This document shows positions 13,400-20,535 of a stretch of 20,535 nucleotides of DNA, in pieces. The position numbers and the translations under genes are program-made. Numbering within the stretch: position 1 is the stretch's first letter; the number at the start of each line of letters is the position of its first letter. The notes beneath the pieces are model-generated. The model was not told the origin of the DNA and did no database searches. It saw nothing but the letters and a program-made list of their open reading frames with translations. The stretch lies in contig CANREX010000008.1 of the NCBI GenBank assembly GCA_947629735.1, positions 1 to 20,535 on the forward strand. Reading direction: 5' to 3'. This DNA comes from an uncultured Clostridia bacterium. GTDB lineage: Bacteria > Bacillota > Clostridia > Christensenellales > Borkfalkiaceae.

Positions 13400-15955
13400 A
13401 TGGCAAAATACGAAAATATAGAAAACATTGTAAAACTTTTATCCGACGGAAAGATAAACGAGCTTTCCAAAAAGTTGTCTGCGGTGGAAAAATCGGCGCA
13501 TGAAATAATCAGGCAGCTCAACGAGCTGAACAACGAAAAGCTCGCAAAGCAGGAAGAAGAGGAAAGGGCTGCCCGCGAAAGCGAAGCGCGCGCCGAACAG
13601 ACGGTTGCGGAAACTTCCGCTGCCGAAACTTTGCCTTCGGAAGAAAAGCAGCCGGATACGGCGAATGAAAACGCCGAAAAGGCGACCCCTTCCGCGCAAG
13701 AGGCGAAAGCCGAGGAAGAAGCCGCCCCCGAAAAGAAAGAGGCGAAAGTTCCCGAAGCGGATAAAAAGACCGAAAAAGGCGAAAAGCCCGAAAAAGCGGA
13801 AAAGCCCGAAAAGCCCGCAAGACCTTCGTTTATCGTGGCGAAAGCCCCCGCGCCCCAGCCCAAGACGTTTATCAACAGGGACACTGGCAGGGAAAGACCT
13901 TCGCGCGGCGGCGTACAGAATCGCGCGCAGGGCGGCGGTAAATACGTCGCGCCCGCAGCAACCATGCCGTCTTCCAAACCCTCGGGCAAGAATTTCGGCG
14001 CGGACAAGAAAAAGGGCTTCGAAAAGACTTACGTCGAAAAGGACAGACACGCCATATCCAAACGCGCCCTCGCAAAACAGCAGGGGGTGAGCGTTTCCGA
14101 CTTCGACGAGGACAAGAGCGGTTACAGAAAATTAAGGGTCAAGAAGGATAAAAAACAGCAGAGCGCGCAGACGGTGAAGATAGAACACGCCGTCGTGACG
14201 ACAAGCGAAATTCCCCTTAAAGTGCTCTCCGAAAAATTGGGGTTGACCGCAGTGGAAATCACCAAACGCCTCTTCAAAGAAGGCATAATGAAGAACGTCA
14301 ACGAATCTATCGACTACGACACGGCGGCATATATCGCCGCGGAACTCGGGATAGAGCTCGAATACAAGCCCGAAAAGACGGCGGAAGAGATACTCACCGA
14401 AAAGCAGGCGGACACGGTCGAAGAGATTGAAAGCCTCGTTCCCCGCGCGCCCGTCGTCACCGTTATGGGACACGTTGACCACGGCAAGACGTCGCTTCTC
14501 GACTATATCAGGAAGAGCAACGCCGCCGCAGGCGAAGCGGGCGGCATAACCCAACATATCGGCGCGTATTCGGCGAGCGTAAACGGCAAGAGCATAACGT
14601 TTATCGATACCCCCGGGCACGAGGCGTTCACGGCTATGCGGGCACGCGGCGCGCAGGTCACGGACATTGCTATAATTGTCGTCGCCGCGGACGACGGCAT
14701 AATGCCGCAGACGGTGGAGGCGATAAACCACGCCAAGGCGGCAAACGTCTCCATATTGGTCGCGATAAACAAGATGGATAAGGACGGGGCTAACCCCGAA
14801 AGGATAAAACAGCAGCTTACGGAGCAAGGTCTCGTTCCCGAAGAGTGGGGCGGTGACACGCCCGTATGCCCCATTTCCTGCAAGACGGGAGAGGGCATCG
14901 ACGCGCTGTTGGAAAACGTGCTGTTGATAGCCGAAATGAAAGAGCTTCTCGCAAACCCCGAAAGGCAGGCGCGCGGCACGATAATAGAAGCTCAGCTCGA
15001 CAAGGGCAAAGGACCTGTCGCGACGGTGCTCGTACAGAACGGCACGCTGCGCACGGGCGACTATATCATTTCCGGCACTATAACGGGTCGCGTGCGCGCG
15101 ATGATAGACGACAAGGGCAAAAACGTCAAGGAAGCGGGACCTTCCATGGCGGTATACGTCCTCGGTCTGGAAGAAGTCCCCAATGCGGGCGACGCGATTT
15201 TCGCCGTAACGCAGGATTTAATGAAGTCCGTCATAGAGGAAAGGAAGAGAAAGGAAAGCGACGAGATGGTCAAAGCCACGCCTTCCGCAAACCTCAACGA
15301 TATATTCGGAAAGATGGACGAAAGCAACAAAAAATCGCTTAATCTGATAATAAAGGGCGACGTGCAGGGCTCTGTCGAGGCGGTAAAGCAGTCAGTGCTC
15401 AAACTTTCCAACGAGGAAGTCACCGTCAAAGTAATTCACAGCGGCGCGGGCGCGATAACCGAATCGGACGTAATGCTTGCGGAGTCGTCCAAGGCGATAA
15501 TTTTAGGCTTCAACGTTCGCCCCGACGCAAAGGCGCGCGCGACGGCGGAAAGGAGCAAAGTGGACGTGCGCAGTTACCGCATAATCTACGATTTGCTCGA
15601 CGACATGCAGGCCGCATTAAACGGCATGCTCGCGCCCAGATACAAGGACGTCTACCTCGGCAAGTGCGAAGTGCGCCAGACGTTCAAAATTTCGGGCGTC
15701 GGCAATATCGCGGGCTGTTACGTGCAGGAAGGTAAGATTGTCCGCGGCGGCAAGCTGAGAATTTACAGGGACAATATCCTCGTCGTCGAGGGCAACGTAA
15801 AGCAGCTCAAACGCTTCAAAGACGACGTCAAGGAAGTCAATTACAACTTCGAGTGCGGCGTCGCGATAGAGGGCTTCAACGACATAATGGTCGGGGATAT
15901 CATCGAGTGCTACATGATAGAAGAAGTCGCGCCCGATAAGAGAAAAGAGGCATAA
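13400..15955 (+). CDS. infB: Translation initiation factor IF-2
   Basis: IF-2 is the GTPase that places initiator tRNA on the 30S subunit and promotes subunit joining. It has 851 residues. A low-complexity charged stretch (about 50-140, rich in E, K, A, P, with repeated EKPEK units) precedes a glycine/arginine-rich part. An IF2_N module lies near 265-320 (IPLKVLSEKLGLTAVEITKRLF). The G domain is complete: GHVDHGKT at 357-364, ITQHIGAY, DTPGHEAF, NKMDKDGANPERI and SCKTGEG. Domains II to IV follow, with GDVQGSVEAV and, near the end, GNVKQLKRFKDDVKEV. GGAGG at 13382-13386 is a long 13 bases from the ATG. The gene abuts rbfA without a gap. Confidence 0.97.
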   Translation: MAKYENIENIVKLLSDGKINELSKKLSAVEKSAHEIIRQLNELNNEKLAKQEEEERAARESEARAEQTVAETSAAETLPSEEKQPDTANENAEKATPSAQEAKAEEEAAPEKKEAKVPEADKKTEKGEKPEKAEKPEKPARPSFIVAKAPAPQPKTFINRDTGRERPSRGGVQNRAQGGGKYVAPAATMPSSKPSGKNFGADKKKGFEKTYVEKDRHAISKRALAKQQGVSVSDFDEDKSGYRKLRVKKDKKQQSAQTVKIEHAVVTTSEIPLKVLSEKLGLTAVEITKRLFKEGIMKNVNESIDYDTAAYIAAELGIELEYKPEKTAEEILTEKQADTVEEIESLVPRAPVVTVMGHVDHGKTSLLDYIRKSNAAAGEAGGITQHIGAYSASVNGKSITFIDTPGHEAFTAMRARGAQVTDIAIIVVAADDGIMPQTVEAINHAKAANVSILVAINKMDKDGANPERIKQQLTEQGLVPEEWGGDTPVCPISCKTGEGIDALLENVLLIAEMKELLANPERQARGTIIEAQLDKGKGPVATVLVQNGTLRTGDYIISGTITGRVRAMIDDKGKNVKEAGPSMAVYVLGLEEVPNAGDAIFAVTQDLMKSVIEERKRKESDEMVKATPSANLNDIFGKMDESNKKSLNLIIKGDVQGSVEAVKQSVLKLSNEEVTVKVIHSGAGAITESDVMLAESSKAIILGFNVRPDAKARATAERSKVDVRSYRIIYDLLDDMQAALNGMLAPRYKDVYLGKCEVRQTFKISGVGNIAGCYVQEGKIVRGGKLRIYRDNILVVEGNVKQLKRFKDDVKEVNYNFECGVAIEGFNDIMVGDIIECYMIEEVAPDKRKEA

Positions 15956-16342
15956 ATGAAAGGCAAACGTGAAGAAAGGCTCGCAAGTCAGTTCCGCGAG
16001 GAGATATACGCCGTGATTTCCACCTCGCTTCGGAACAGATATCCGCAGCTCAGCGCGATAATAAGCGTGACGGGCGCGGACGTCGCTCCCGACTTGAAAA
16101 ACGCCAAGGTGTATATAAGCATATACGACCCCGACGGGGAGAGAAAACAGGCGAGCTTTGAAATTATTCAACAAAGCGCAGGATTCATAAGGCACGAACT
16201 TTCAAAGGTCTTGCACCTTCGGACCGTGCCCGAACTGCACATTTTGCCCGATTCAAGCATGGAATACGGCAAAAAAATAGACAGAATTCTCAAAAATCTG
16301 GAAAATACGGAAAATACGGATAACACGGAAAAAGATGACTGA
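15956..16342 (+). CDS. rbfA: Ribosome-binding factor A
   Basis: RbfA is a cold-shock-associated 30S maturation factor acting on the 5' helix of 16S rRNA. It has 128 residues with the KH-like fold of the family: R-E-E-R-L-A-S-Q-F-R-E-E-I at the N terminus, ISVTGADVAPDLKNAKVYISI in the middle and LRTVPELHILPDSSMEYGKKIDRIL near the end. The ATG follows the infB TAA directly, with AAGAGG at 15945-15950. The last ~15 residues are an acidic Asn/Thr/Glu tail made by a 9-base tandem repeat, outside the usual fold. The final eight bases overlap nrnA. Confidence 0.96.
   Translation: MKGKREERLASQFREEIYAVISTSLRNRYPQLSAIISVTGADVAPDLKNAKVYISIYDPDGERKQASFEIIQQSAGFIRHELSKVLHLRTVPELHILPDSSMEYGKKIDRILKNLENTENTDNTEKDD
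16301..16327 (+). repeat. 9-base tandem repeat in the rbfA tail
   Basis: GAAAATACG occurs at 16301-16309 and 16310-16318, with a diverged third unit GATAACACG at 16319-16327, encoding E-N-T, E-N-T, D-N-T. Unit length is a multiple of three, so gain or loss of units keeps the frame and would only change tail length. Confidence 0.85.
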
Positions 16343-17300
16343 TTGCACGCTTGCGGAAGTAGCCGCAGTACTCAAAAACGCGAATACGGTGTTCATTGCA
16401 TGCCATGTCCGCCCGGACGGCGACGCCATCGGAAGCGGTCTTGCGCTTTGCCTTGCGCTGAAAAAGGCGGGTAAACAGGCGTATATGCTGTGCGAGGACG
16501 AACCCCCCGCGCGGCTGCAAATTCTCCCCGCCATAAAGACGTCGCTCACGGCTGTTCCGCAGGGCGTTTCTCCCGATTTATTCGTCGCGGTTGACAGCGC
16601 GGAACTTAACAGGATAGGCGTTTTCTCGCAGTATTTCCAATCTTTCAAGGGGAATACGCTCAATATCGACCACCACGTGTCCAATCCGGGCTACGCGAAA
16701 TACAATTACGTCTTACCCGAAAGCACCGCCACGTGCGAGATTATGCCCGAAGTTTTAAAGGCGGCGGGCTGGGAAATAGATAGGGAAATGGCGGACCTCC
16801 TCGCGCTCGGACTGTTGACGGACAGCGGCAATTTCACTCACAACGACGTCAGCGCTAAGACGTTTTCCGTCGCGGCGGAGTTAAAAGAGTGCGGCGCGGA
16901 CTTCGGCGGGATAGGTTATCAGATGTTCACGCGCCAGACAAAGGGGCGCGCGCTGCTCTATTCCCGCGTGCTCGGCGGCATGCGGTTTGCGCTTGAAGAC
17001 AAACTCGCAATACTCACCGTCTCGAAAAAGGATCTGGAAGAGACGGGCACGGACAAGAGTCAGACGGAAGGGTTCGTCGATTTCCCGCTGTCGATAGACG
17101 GCGTAGAGGTGGCGATATCTCTCCTCGAAGTAAACAGAATGCAGTACAAAGCCTCGCTGCGCAGCAAGAGGGCGGACGTCAACGCGGTCGCGGCAAAGTT
17201 CGGCGGGGGCGGACACGTCCTCGCGAGCGGTTGCATGCTCTTCGGCGAATACGAAGAGATAATAGAGCGCTTGACGTTTGCGGTCTACCAGCAGTTATGA
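16335..17300 (+). CDS. nrnA: DHH/DHHA1 phosphoesterase, NrnA-type nanoRNase/pAp phosphatase
   Basis: NrnA-type enzymes degrade 2-5 nt RNA to mononucleotides and remove the 3' phosphate of pAp. The 321-residue length is normal. DHH motifs in order: CHVRPDGDAIGS (His, Asp, Asp), VDSAELNRIG (Asp), the name-giving IDHHVSN, and LLTDSGNF (Asp). The C-terminal DHHA1 domain has KFGGGGHVLASGC. All metal ligands are present. It overlaps rbfA by eight bases and truB by four (ATGA), a common Firmicutes arrangement that ties RNA turnover to ribosome assembly genes. The substrate range (RNA oligomers, pAp, possibly cyclic dinucleotide products) cannot be read from the sequence. Confidence 0.92.
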   Translation: MTDCTLAEVAAVLKNANTVFIACHVRPDGDAIGSGLALCLALKKAGKQAYMLCEDEPPARLQILPAIKTSLTAVPQGVSPDLFVAVDSAELNRIGVFSQYFQSFKGNTLNIDHHVSNPGYAKYNYVLPESTATCEIMPEVLKAAGWEIDREMADLLALGLLTDSGNFTHNDVSAKTFSVAAELKECGADFGGIGYQMFTRQTKGRALLYSRVLGGMRFALEDKLAILTVSKKDLEETGTDKSQTEGFVDFPLSIDGVEVAISLLEVNRMQYKASLRSKRADVNAVAAKFGGGGHVLASGCMLFGEYEEIIERLTFAVYQQL

Positions 17301-18136
17301 ACGGCTTTATTAACCTCAATAAGCGCGCGGGCAAGAGCTCGGCGGCGGAAGTGGGGATAATAAAGCGGCTCACCCATACACGCTGCGGGCACATGGGCAC
17401 GCTCGACCCCATGGCGGGCGGCGTTTTGCCCGTCGCGATAGGCAACGCGTGCAGAATGTTCGATTACCTCCTCGACAAGAGGAAGTCATATAAAGCGACG
17501 TTTGAATTCGGCGATTATTACGACACGCTCGACACCACGGGCAACGTGCTTGCAAGCGGCGGAAGTATACCAACGGAAGAGCAAATAAAGCAGGTTTTGC
17601 CCTCCATGGTGGGGGAGATAATGCAGATACCGCCCAAGTACAGCGCAAAGTCGGTGGGCGGCAGAAGGGGCTATGAATTGGCGCGGAAGGGGATAGAATT
17701 CACCCTTCCCCCCAAAAAAGTACGTATATATTCGATAGAACTTTTGAGCCGCAACGGCAATTTCTTCGATTTTTCGATAGAGTGCGGCGGCGGCACGTAT
17801 ATCCGCTCAATCGCCCGCGATCTGGCTTCCGAGCTCGGAACGTACGCGGCGATGAGCGCGCTGACGAGGACTGCGAGCGGGGTTTTCCGCATAGAAAATT
17901 CAGTAAGTTCGGATATTTTAACGGAAGAAAATATCGGAAATTATCTGATAAACGCGGAAAGTTTGGTAGATTTCCCCGCATACCACGCGTTCGGCGACGA
18001 CAGAAAACTGTTCAACGGAGTGGCACTTTCAACCGCTCTTCCGACGGGTTTATATAAGATTTACGACGGCGAAGAATTCTACGGAATTGCCGAAGTTAAA
18101 GACGGATATATAAAGGTGAGGACTAAATTATGCTGA
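17297..18136 (+). CDS. truB: tRNA pseudouridine(55) synthase
   Basis: TruB makes the universal pseudouridine 55 in the T-loop of tRNA. The start is ATG 17297, overlapping the nrnA stop in ATGA; the frame is open further upstream but that part lies inside nrnA. The product has 279 residues. It opens GFINLNKRAGKSS. The catalytic Asp37 is in GHMGTLDPMAGGVLPV, where Met replaces the more usual Thr/Leu at two noncatalytic places. YKATFEFGDYYDTLD, IPPKYSAKSVGGRRGYELAR, and CGGGTYIRSIARDLASELG follow the family order. The C-terminal part is short, without a clear full PUA domain. It overlaps ribF by seven bases. Confidence 0.96.
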   Translation: MNGFINLNKRAGKSSAAEVGIIKRLTHTRCGHMGTLDPMAGGVLPVAIGNACRMFDYLLDKRKSYKATFEFGDYYDTLDTTGNVLASGGSIPTEEQIKQVLPSMVGEIMQIPPKYSAKSVGGRRGYELARKGIEFTLPPKKVRIYSIELLSRNGNFFDFSIECGGGTYIRSIARDLASELGTYAAMSALTRTASGVFRIENSVSSDILTEENIGNYLINAESLVDFPAYHAFGDDRKLFNGVALSTALPTGLYKIYDGEEFYGIAEVKDGYIKVRTKLC

Positions 18137-19218
18137 ATGTAATCGAATACGGAAAGGACGAATACGATTTTCCCGCCCTGTTGGTTCTCGGCTGTTTCGA
18201 CGCTATACATATAGGTCACAGAGATCTCATAAAAAAGGCGAAGTTGCAGGCAAAGATAAACGGGCTGGATCTTGGGGTAATGCTGTTCCGCGACGGCAAG
18301 GGCGGCAAGACGGTCTATTCATTTGAAGAGCGCCTCGCCATATTGGAAGAGTATTCGGTGAAATTCGTGCTCGTCATAGATTTTACGGAAGAATTCAAAA
18401 AGACCTCTCCCGAAGATTTCCTGCACACGATAGAGGAAAAAGTCAACGTCAAGGCGTACATGAGCGGCAAAGACTTCCGTTTCGGCGCAAAGGCAAAAGG
18501 GAAATCTTCCACGCTCAAAAGCTATGCGGAAAACGAGGACAACGGCGTTTGGTACATGCCCGTCAAGGACGTGACGCTTGACGGCGAAAAGGTCGGGACG
18601 ACTTCCGTCAAGGGCTTTTTGGAGAGCGGCGACGTGGCAAAGGCGAACGAGCTGCTCGGCGAACCTTTCTATGTCTGCGGAGAGGTAAAAGAGGGCGCGG
18701 GCAGGGGCAAGACGATAGGCTTCCCCACCGCGAATATCGATTATCCCGAGAACAAATTCCCCGTAAAACAGGGCGTCTACAAGGTAAAAAGCGAAATAGA
18801 CGGCGTAACATATTACGGCATAGCCAACTACGGCTCATGCCCGACTTTCGGCGACGAAAGAATCGCCCTCGAAGTGCATTACGAAGGCTTCGACGGCGAC
18901 TTGTACGGGCGCGCAATCAAGGTGTATTTCCTCGCGTACATTCGCGATATAGAGGCGTTTGCCTCCGCGGACGAACTGAAAGCCGCGCTCAAAAAGGACG
19001 TGCTTACATTGAGCGACGACGGGACGTCTGACGCGCAGGGCGAAATAGCCGCAACAGAGGATAAGCAGGCGGAAGTCACCCTCGAAGAGTACAAAAACCT
19101 CGAAAGCGGCTTCGGCGACCCCGCAGAACGTGCGGGCGGCGACCCCGCGGAAGAAAATGCGGAAGAAAATGCGCAGATAAATGCGGAAGAACAGGCGGAA
19201 AGCGAGGATAAAAATTGA
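18130..19218 (+). CDS. ribF: Riboflavin kinase / FAD synthetase RibF with long acidic tail
   Basis: RibF phosphorylates riboflavin to FMN and adenylylates FMN to FAD. It has 362 residues, about 50 more than usual. The adenylylation domain has GCFDAIHIGH at 21-30 and SGKDFRFGAKAKG. The place of the usual S-T-R-I-R signature reads T-T-S-V-K (157-161), so the conserved arginine is missing. The kinase domain has GRGKTIGFPTANIDYP, the conserved Asn of ANYGSCPTF, and EVHYEGFDGDLYG. From about residue 295 a 68-residue acidic tail follows, containing two GDPAE and four AEEN-like repeats. AAGGTGAGG (18113-18121) precedes the ATG by eight bases. FMN formation looks secure; FAD formation is less certain. 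Confidence 0.93.
   Translation: MLNVIEYGKDEYDFPALLVLGCFDAIHIGHRDLIKKAKLQAKINGLDLGVMLFRDGKGGKTVYSFEERLAILEEYSVKFVLVIDFTEEFKKTSPEDFLHTIEEKVNVKAYMSGKDFRFGAKAKGKSSTLKSYAENEDNGVWYMPVKDVTLDGEKVGTTSVKGFLESGDVAKANELLGEPFYVCGEVKEGAGRGKTIGFPTANIDYPENKFPVKQGVYKVKSEIDGVTYYGIANYGSCPTFGDERIALEVHYEGFDGDLYGRAIKVYFLAYIRDIEAFASADELKAALKKDVLTLSDDGTSDAQGEIAATEDKQAEVTLEEYKNLESGFGDPAERAGGDPAEENAEENAQINAEEQAESEDKN
19114..19194 (+). repeat. Coding tandem repeats in the ribF tail
   Basis: Four 12-base units follow one another at 19147-19158, 19159-19170 (both GCGGAAGAAAAT), 19171-19182 and 19183-19194 (diverged). Just before, GGCGACCCCGCRGAA occurs at 19114-19128 and 19138-19152. Units keep the frame and encode AEEN, AEEN, AQIN, AEEQ and twice GDPAE. 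Confidence 0.88.
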
Positions 19219-20066
19219 TAAAGTTCGGACCGAGCGGCAACAGCGACAGCTTCTATGCAATGGGCTATAAACACACCGTGCAGACCCCCGAATATCTCGA
19301 TAAATTCGGGCTCGACTGCTTTGAATATTCTTTCGGGAGGGGAATACTTCTATCGCAGGCAAAGGCGGAAGAAATCGGCGCGGTTTTTGCCGAAAGCGGC
19401 AAGGAAATAAGCGTTCACGCGCCCTATTTCATAAATTTCGCAAACCCCTCGGACGAGGCGGCGCAAAAGTCCTACGGCTACGTTCTCGACAGCGCGCGGT
19501 TTTTGAAATTGTTCGGCGGCAAGCGGCTCGTATTTCACCCCGCGGCGCAGGGCAAGGCAACGCGGGAGGAGGCGTTTTCGCTCACGTGCGAGCGGCTGAA
19601 AGTTTTGCGCGACTACGTATATTTAAACAACTTGCAGGATTTATATTTCTGCCCCGAAACCATGGGCAAATTCGCGCAGATAGGCACTCTCGAAGAGATA
19701 GTCGCGATGTGCAAAATTGACGAAATTTACCTTCCCGCGATAGATTTCGGGCACATAAACGCGAGGGAGCAGGGCAGTTTAAAGACGGTGGACGACTACA
19801 AAGTCCGCCTCGAATACATGATTTCGGAGCTCGGGTACGAGCGCGTGAAGAATTTTCACGTTCACTTTTCAAAGATAATGTACGGCGGCAAAGGGGAAAT
19901 CAAACACCTGACTTTCGCCGACGAAATATACGGTCCAGAGTTCGAGCCCTTGGCGATAGCTTTGAAACAGCTCAAATTGCAGCCTTACATAGTAAGCGAA
20001 TCGGACGGCACTCAGGCAGAGGACGCCGCGGCTATGAAAGAAATATACAATAGTGTTGACATATAA
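19215..20066 (+). CDS. Endonuclease IV-like TIM-barrel protein, TTG start
   Basis: The 283-residue protein belongs to the Nfo/xylose-isomerase-like TIM-barrel family; classical members cut DNA at abasic sites with three zinc ions. Likely metal ligands are His68 (VHAPY), His108 (FHPAAQG), Glu148 (CPETMG), Asp177 and His180 (DFGHIN), His215/His217 (FHVHFS), His231 and Glu262 (SESDG). The D-R-H of E. coli Nfo (Asp229-x-His231) reads I-K-H here (GKGEIKH), a form I associate with archaeal and clostridial relatives whose activity is less well defined. The TTG start overlaps the ribF TGA in TTGA. GAGG (19204-19207) is seven bases upstream, and the first strand (IKFGPSGN) would be lost with any later start. 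AP endonuclease is likely but not proven. Confidence 0.82.
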   Translation: MIKFGPSGNSDSFYAMGYKHTVQTPEYLDKFGLDCFEYSFGRGILLSQAKAEEIGAVFAESGKEISVHAPYFINFANPSDEAAQKSYGYVLDSARFLKLFGGKRLVFHPAAQGKATREEAFSLTCERLKVLRDYVYLNNLQDLYFCPETMGKFAQIGTLEEIVAMCKIDEIYLPAIDFGHINAREQGSLKTVDDYKVRLEYMISELGYERVKNFHVHFSKIMYGGKGEIKHLTFADEIYGPEFEPLAIALKQLKLQPYIVSESDGTQAEDAAAMKEIYNSVDI

Positions 20067-20084
20067 TAAAATTTTTGGTAAAAT
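20056..20084 (+). promoter_or_regulatory. Near-consensus sigma-A promoter overlapping the M24 peptidase start
   Basis: A perfect -35 TTGACA (20056-20061), a 17-base spacer and an extended -10 TGGTAAAAT (20076-20084) lie across the end of the preceding gene. The -10 ends three bases before the ATG at 20088, so transcription would start at about 20090-20092. The message would be essentially leaderless or start within the gene. A TATAAT at 20062-20067 has no -35 partner. Confidence 0.65.
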
Positions 20085-20087
20085 ATT

Positions 20088-20535
20088 ATGGTAACCGATA
20101 ATTGCAAAAAGGTCTTTTCTCGGGTGGAAGCTGACGCGCTTGTCACTTTGAACGAAGATTACAGATTTTATCTCACGGGCTTTGAAAGCTCGTTCGGAGT
20201 CGTCATAACAGACGGCGTCGGCACGAAGTTTTATACCGATAAAAGATACCTCGAAGCGGCGCAAAACGCGCTGGGCGGCAAGGGGATAACCGTGTTGGAA
20301 TATCCCCGCGGCACGACCCTTTCGGTCTTACTTTCGGGCTACAAAAAGGTGGCGATGCCCCTTTCAAAGCTCACCGCCGCCGAATATTTGCAGCTCAAAG
20401 AGGGCGGCGCGGAAATCGTAGACAGCACGCCCGCGTTCAAAAGCGCAATGGCGGTCAAGAGCGAAAAGGAAATTGAGGACATCTCCCTTGCCTGCGCGGC
20501 GACGGACAGCGCGTTTGAAGAGCTGTTGCCCCTCA
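20088..20535 (+). CDS. M24-family aminopeptidase (Xaa-Pro type), 5' part only
   Basis: The frame runs from ATG 20088 to the window edge, 149 codons, without the 3' end. It is the N-terminal creatinase-like domain of a Xaa-Pro aminopeptidase or prolidase. The evidence is ADALVTLNEDYRFYLTGFESSFGVVI, the strand FYTDKRYLEAA, and the hallmark hinge SAMAVKSEKEIEDISLACAATDSAFEELL that leads into the metal-binding catalytic domain (not in view). Such enzymes release residues ahead of proline using two metal ions. No Shine-Dalgarno is visible. The consensus promoter just upstream leaves almost no leader; GTG 20124 is a possible later start but would trim the first strand. Next to infB/ribF genes, the usual clostridial partner efp could lie beyond the edge; that is only a guess. 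Confidence 0.88.
   Translation, partial: MVTDNCKKVFSRVEADALVTLNEDYRFYLTGFESSFGVVITDGVGTKFYTDKRYLEAAQNALGGKGITVLEYPRGTTLSVLLSGYKKVAMPLSKLTAAEYLQLKEGGAEIVDSTPAFKSAMAVKSEKEIEDISLACAATDSAFEELLPL

Noticed and set aside
20062..20067. TATAAT as the -10 of the peptidase promoter
   Set aside because: No -35 element lies 15-19 bases upstream and it has no extended TG; the TTGACA-17-TAAAAT pair is far better.
1..20535. CRISPR arrays, tRNA or rRNA genes, insertion sequences, phage genes
   Set aside because: Looked for on both strands; no spaced exact repeats, cloverleaf sequences, transposase or phage proteins were recognised.

Overview
The window reads as chromosomal housekeeping DNA from a Firmicutes lineage, most likely an uncultured gut Clostridia. 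The evidence is a clostridial purM-N-H-D-L purine cluster with a long one-chain PurL, followed by the Firmicutes order ispG-(polC)-rimP-nusA-rnpM-ylxQ-infB-rbfA-nrnA-truB-ribF. All genes lie on the plus strand and are tightly packed. G+C is roughly half by eye, yet ATA is the commonest isoleucine codon. I see no tRNA, rRNA, CRISPR array, insertion sequence or prophage. No gene-free stretch exceeds 300 bases; the largest gap is 136.

Positions 1-7729 hold late steps of IMP synthesis: a truncated purM (5), purN (3), purH (9/10), purD (2) and purL (4). The first ~15 codons before the purM tail look like a leucine-rich repeat rather than PurM, so position 1 probably lies at a rearrangement or assembly junction. 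Positions 7848-9441 hold nrdR, a strong terminator hairpin and ispG (isoprenoid precursor synthesis).

Positions 9569-11104 occupy the usual polC place but encode only the N-terminal region, OB fold and DEDDh proofreading exonuclease of PolC. Both PHP halves and the polymerase are absent. This is the most unusual gene here. It is followed directly by a near-consensus extended -10 promoter and a leader hairpin ahead of rimP, a layout matching a NusA-responsive attenuator. Then come the transcription and translation genes (rimP, nusA, rnpM, ylxQ, infB, rbfA), coupled by short gaps or overlaps, and nrnA, truB, ribF and an endonuclease IV-like gene, joined by start/stop overlaps. A second near-consensus promoter overlaps the start of a truncated M24 (Xaa-Pro) peptidase at the right edge.

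The longer spacers share a theme. They are degenerate short tandem repeats, two of which begin inside the last codons of the upstream gene, and two spacers carry A-tracts at ~10-bp spacing, as in intrinsically curved DNA.
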